Shown here in pieces: positions 15,032 to 15,952 of a DNA stretch of 15,952 nucleotides; the stretch's first letter is position 1, and every line of letters starts with the position of its first letter. The stretch comes from Gammaproteobacteria bacterium (GTDB taxonomy: Bacteria > Pseudomonadota > Gammaproteobacteria > UBA6429 > Thiohalophilaceae), in assembly GCA_029880425.1 (NCBI GenBank), contig JAOUOK010000004.1, forward strand, positions 1-15,952, read 5' to 3'. The notes beneath the pieces are model-generated. The model had not been told where the DNA came from and made no database searches. It saw nothing but the letters and a program-made list of their open reading frames with translations. Position numbers and translations under genes: made by a program.

Positions 15032-15295
15032 ATGAGTAGAGGTCAATCTCTGCAAGATCCATTTCTTAATGCCTTGCGAAAAGAACGCATTCCAGTTTCT
15101 ATCTTCCTGGTAAATGGAATCAAATTACAAGGCCAAATAGAATCATTTGACCAGTTTGTCGTGTTACTACGTAACACTGTCAGCCAAATGGTCTATAAAC
15201 ATGCCATTTCAACAGTTGTGCCGGCACGTAACATCAAGATGCCAATCAGCTCAGAAGAAGGTAAAACTACGGATAGTCACGGTGGCAATGTTTAA
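15032..15295 (+). CDS. hfq: RNA chaperone Hfq
   Basis: 87 residues (E. coli Hfq is 102, with a longer tail). It forms a hexameric Sm-like ring that pairs small RNAs with mRNAs. The core is nearly identical to enterobacterial Hfq: [14 protein letters not shown] (6-19), Sm1 with [16 protein letters not shown] (27-42), and Sm2 with [11 protein letters not shown] (54-64). Proximal-face residues Q8, K56 and H57 and F42 are kept; the rim reads R16-K17-E18-R19 against RRER in E. coli; the distal-face Y25 of E. coli is F25 here. The C-terminal tail after about residue 68 is short and polar. It is followed after 38 bp by hflX, so the two are probably co-transcribed, as in E. coli. The upstream 142 bp include a G/T-rich stretch and a TATAAT. 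Confidence 0.98.
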   Translation: MSRGQSLQDPFLNALRKERIPVSIFLVNGIKLQGQIESFDQFVVLLRNTVSQMVYKHAISTVVPARNIKMPISSEEGKTTDSHGGNV

Positions 15296-15320
15296 CCCTG
15301 CCCCCAATTCCTACACCTTT

Positions 15321-15325
15321 GAGGG
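15321..15325 (+). promoter_or_regulatory. Ribosome-binding site for the hflX TTG start
   Basis: GAGGG lies 8 nt before the TTG at 15334-15336. Because an in-frame TGA at 15331-15333 immediately precedes this TTG, the site supports the TTG as the true start. Confidence 0.65.
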
Positions 15326-15333
15326 CATTTTGA

Positions 15334-15952
15334 TTGTTTGAACGTCCTCAAGGGGGTGAACGTGCTGTTCTGGTTCACCTAAACCTGAATACCGGATTCG
15401 ATGAAGAATCCATTGCAGAATTCAAGGAACTGGTTGTTTCTTCCGGTGCTGATCCTGTTGCCATCGTAACAGGTTCACGTGCTGTGCCGCACCCGCGTTA
15501 TTTTGTTGGTACGGGTAAAGCTGAAGAAGTTCGCCAGGCTGTCATTGATAATGAAGCAGACGTTGTTTTGTTTGACCATGAACTCTCTCCCGTCCAGGAA
15601 CGTAATCTTGAAGCCTTGCTTGAATGCCAGGTACTGGATCGTACCGGGCTGATTCTCGATATTTTCGCCCAGCGTGCTCGTAGTCATGAAGGTCAACTGC
15701 AGGTAGAACTCGCACAGTTGCGCCATTTATCCACCCGGCTGGTACGGGGTTGGACCCATCTTGAAAGACAAAAAGGTGGGATTGGTTTACGTGGTCCAGG
15801 TGAAACCCAGCTCGAAACCGATCGGCGCTTAATCGGACACCGAATTCGGACCTTAAAAAGTCGGCTGGAAAAAGTACAACGGCAACGTGAGCAGGGTCGT
15901 CGGGCACGTAAAAAAGCCGATGTACCTACGATTTCATTAGTCGGTTATACCA
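15334..15952 (+). CDS. hflX: Ribosome-associated GTPase HflX (N-terminal part, cut by window edge)
   Basis: 206 complete codons, open to the window end. HflX is a heat-shock-linked GTPase that splits stalled or damaged 70S ribosomes. The reading begins at TTG ([16 protein letters not shown], matching the E. coli start MFDRYDAGEQAVLVH in position and sense). The N-terminal HflX domain shows [20 protein letters not shown] (partly), [50 protein letters not shown] and the glycine-rich [18 protein letters not shown]; a charged helical stretch then leads to the G domain. The window stops in ISLVGYT, just before the expected N-A-G-K-S of the P-loop, so the GTPase motifs are not visible. The non-ATG start after a TGA is unusual but fits the ribosome site. 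It is second in an hfq-hflX unit. Confidence 0.95.
   Translation, partial: MFERPQGGERAVLVHLNLNTGFDEESIAEFKELVVSSGADPVAIVTGSRAVPHPRYFVGTGKAEEVRQAVIDNEADVVLFDHELSPVQERNLEALLECQVLDRTGLILDIFAQRARSHEGQLQVELAQLRHLSTRLVRGWTHLERQKGGIGLRGPGETQLETDRRLIGHRIRTLKSRLEKVQRQREQGRRARKKADVPTISLVGYT

Noticed and set aside
15542..15907. 121-codon open frame on the minus strand
   Set aside because: Lies wholly opposite hflX, whose protein is highly conserved; this is a shadow of its codon use.

Overview
The window is ordinary gammaproteobacterial chromosome, AT-leaning by eye. The strongest evidence is the order queG(-) / nnrD-tsaE-amiB-mutL-miaA-hfq-hflX(+) from about 7.5 kb to the right edge, which matches the E. 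coli yjeS-yjeF-yjeE-amiB-mutL-miaA-hfq-hflX locus. Other support comes from an Hfq core almost identical to the enterobacterial one and a MutL without the endonuclease motif. The genus cannot be named from this window. No IS element, phage gene, CRISPR array, tRNA or rRNA was seen.

Left part (1-2.9 kb, minus strand): glcD-glcE-glcF, encoding the three-subunit membrane-associated glycolate oxidase; glcF runs off the left edge. Divergent from it, with only 55 bp between, is hslR (Hsp15, ribosome rescue). Then follow a Nudix hydrolase and a thioredoxin-like protein on the plus strand. A perfect 12-bp A/T-flanked hairpin at about 4.47 kb separates thioredoxin from the convergent molybdenum-cofactor pair mobA-moeA (minus strand, 6.5 to 4.5 kb).

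Middle (6.6-7.5 kb): two small plus-strand genes that are not part of the flanking conserved blocks. One encodes a predicted lipoprotein, His/Tyr-rich in front and carrying a highly charged repetitive tail. The other is a 79-residue protein resembling the two ends of flagellar rod/hook proteins with the middle missing. This is the least explained part of the window.

Right part (7.5-15.95 kb): QueG (queuosine), NnrD (NAD(P)HX repair), TsaE (t6A), AmiB (cell-wall amidase), MutL (mismatch repair), MiaA (i6A), Hfq (sRNA chaperone) and HflX (ribosome-splitting GTPase). HflX is cut by the right edge inside its GTPase P-loop. Three different tRNA-modification pathways are represented. Expression units look like nnrD-tsaE, amiB, mutL-miaA (1-bp overlap) and hfq-hflX. 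An imperfect inverted repeat of about 80 bp with CACGGAG-type subrepeats sits between amiB and mutL, and two overlapping hairpins sit between tsaE and amiB.

I found no convincing undescribed multi-gene system. The best leads are the lipoprotein/FlgC-like pair, the inter-amiB-mutL repeat, and the alternative hairpins upstream of amiB. All gaps between genes are shorter than 300 bases.
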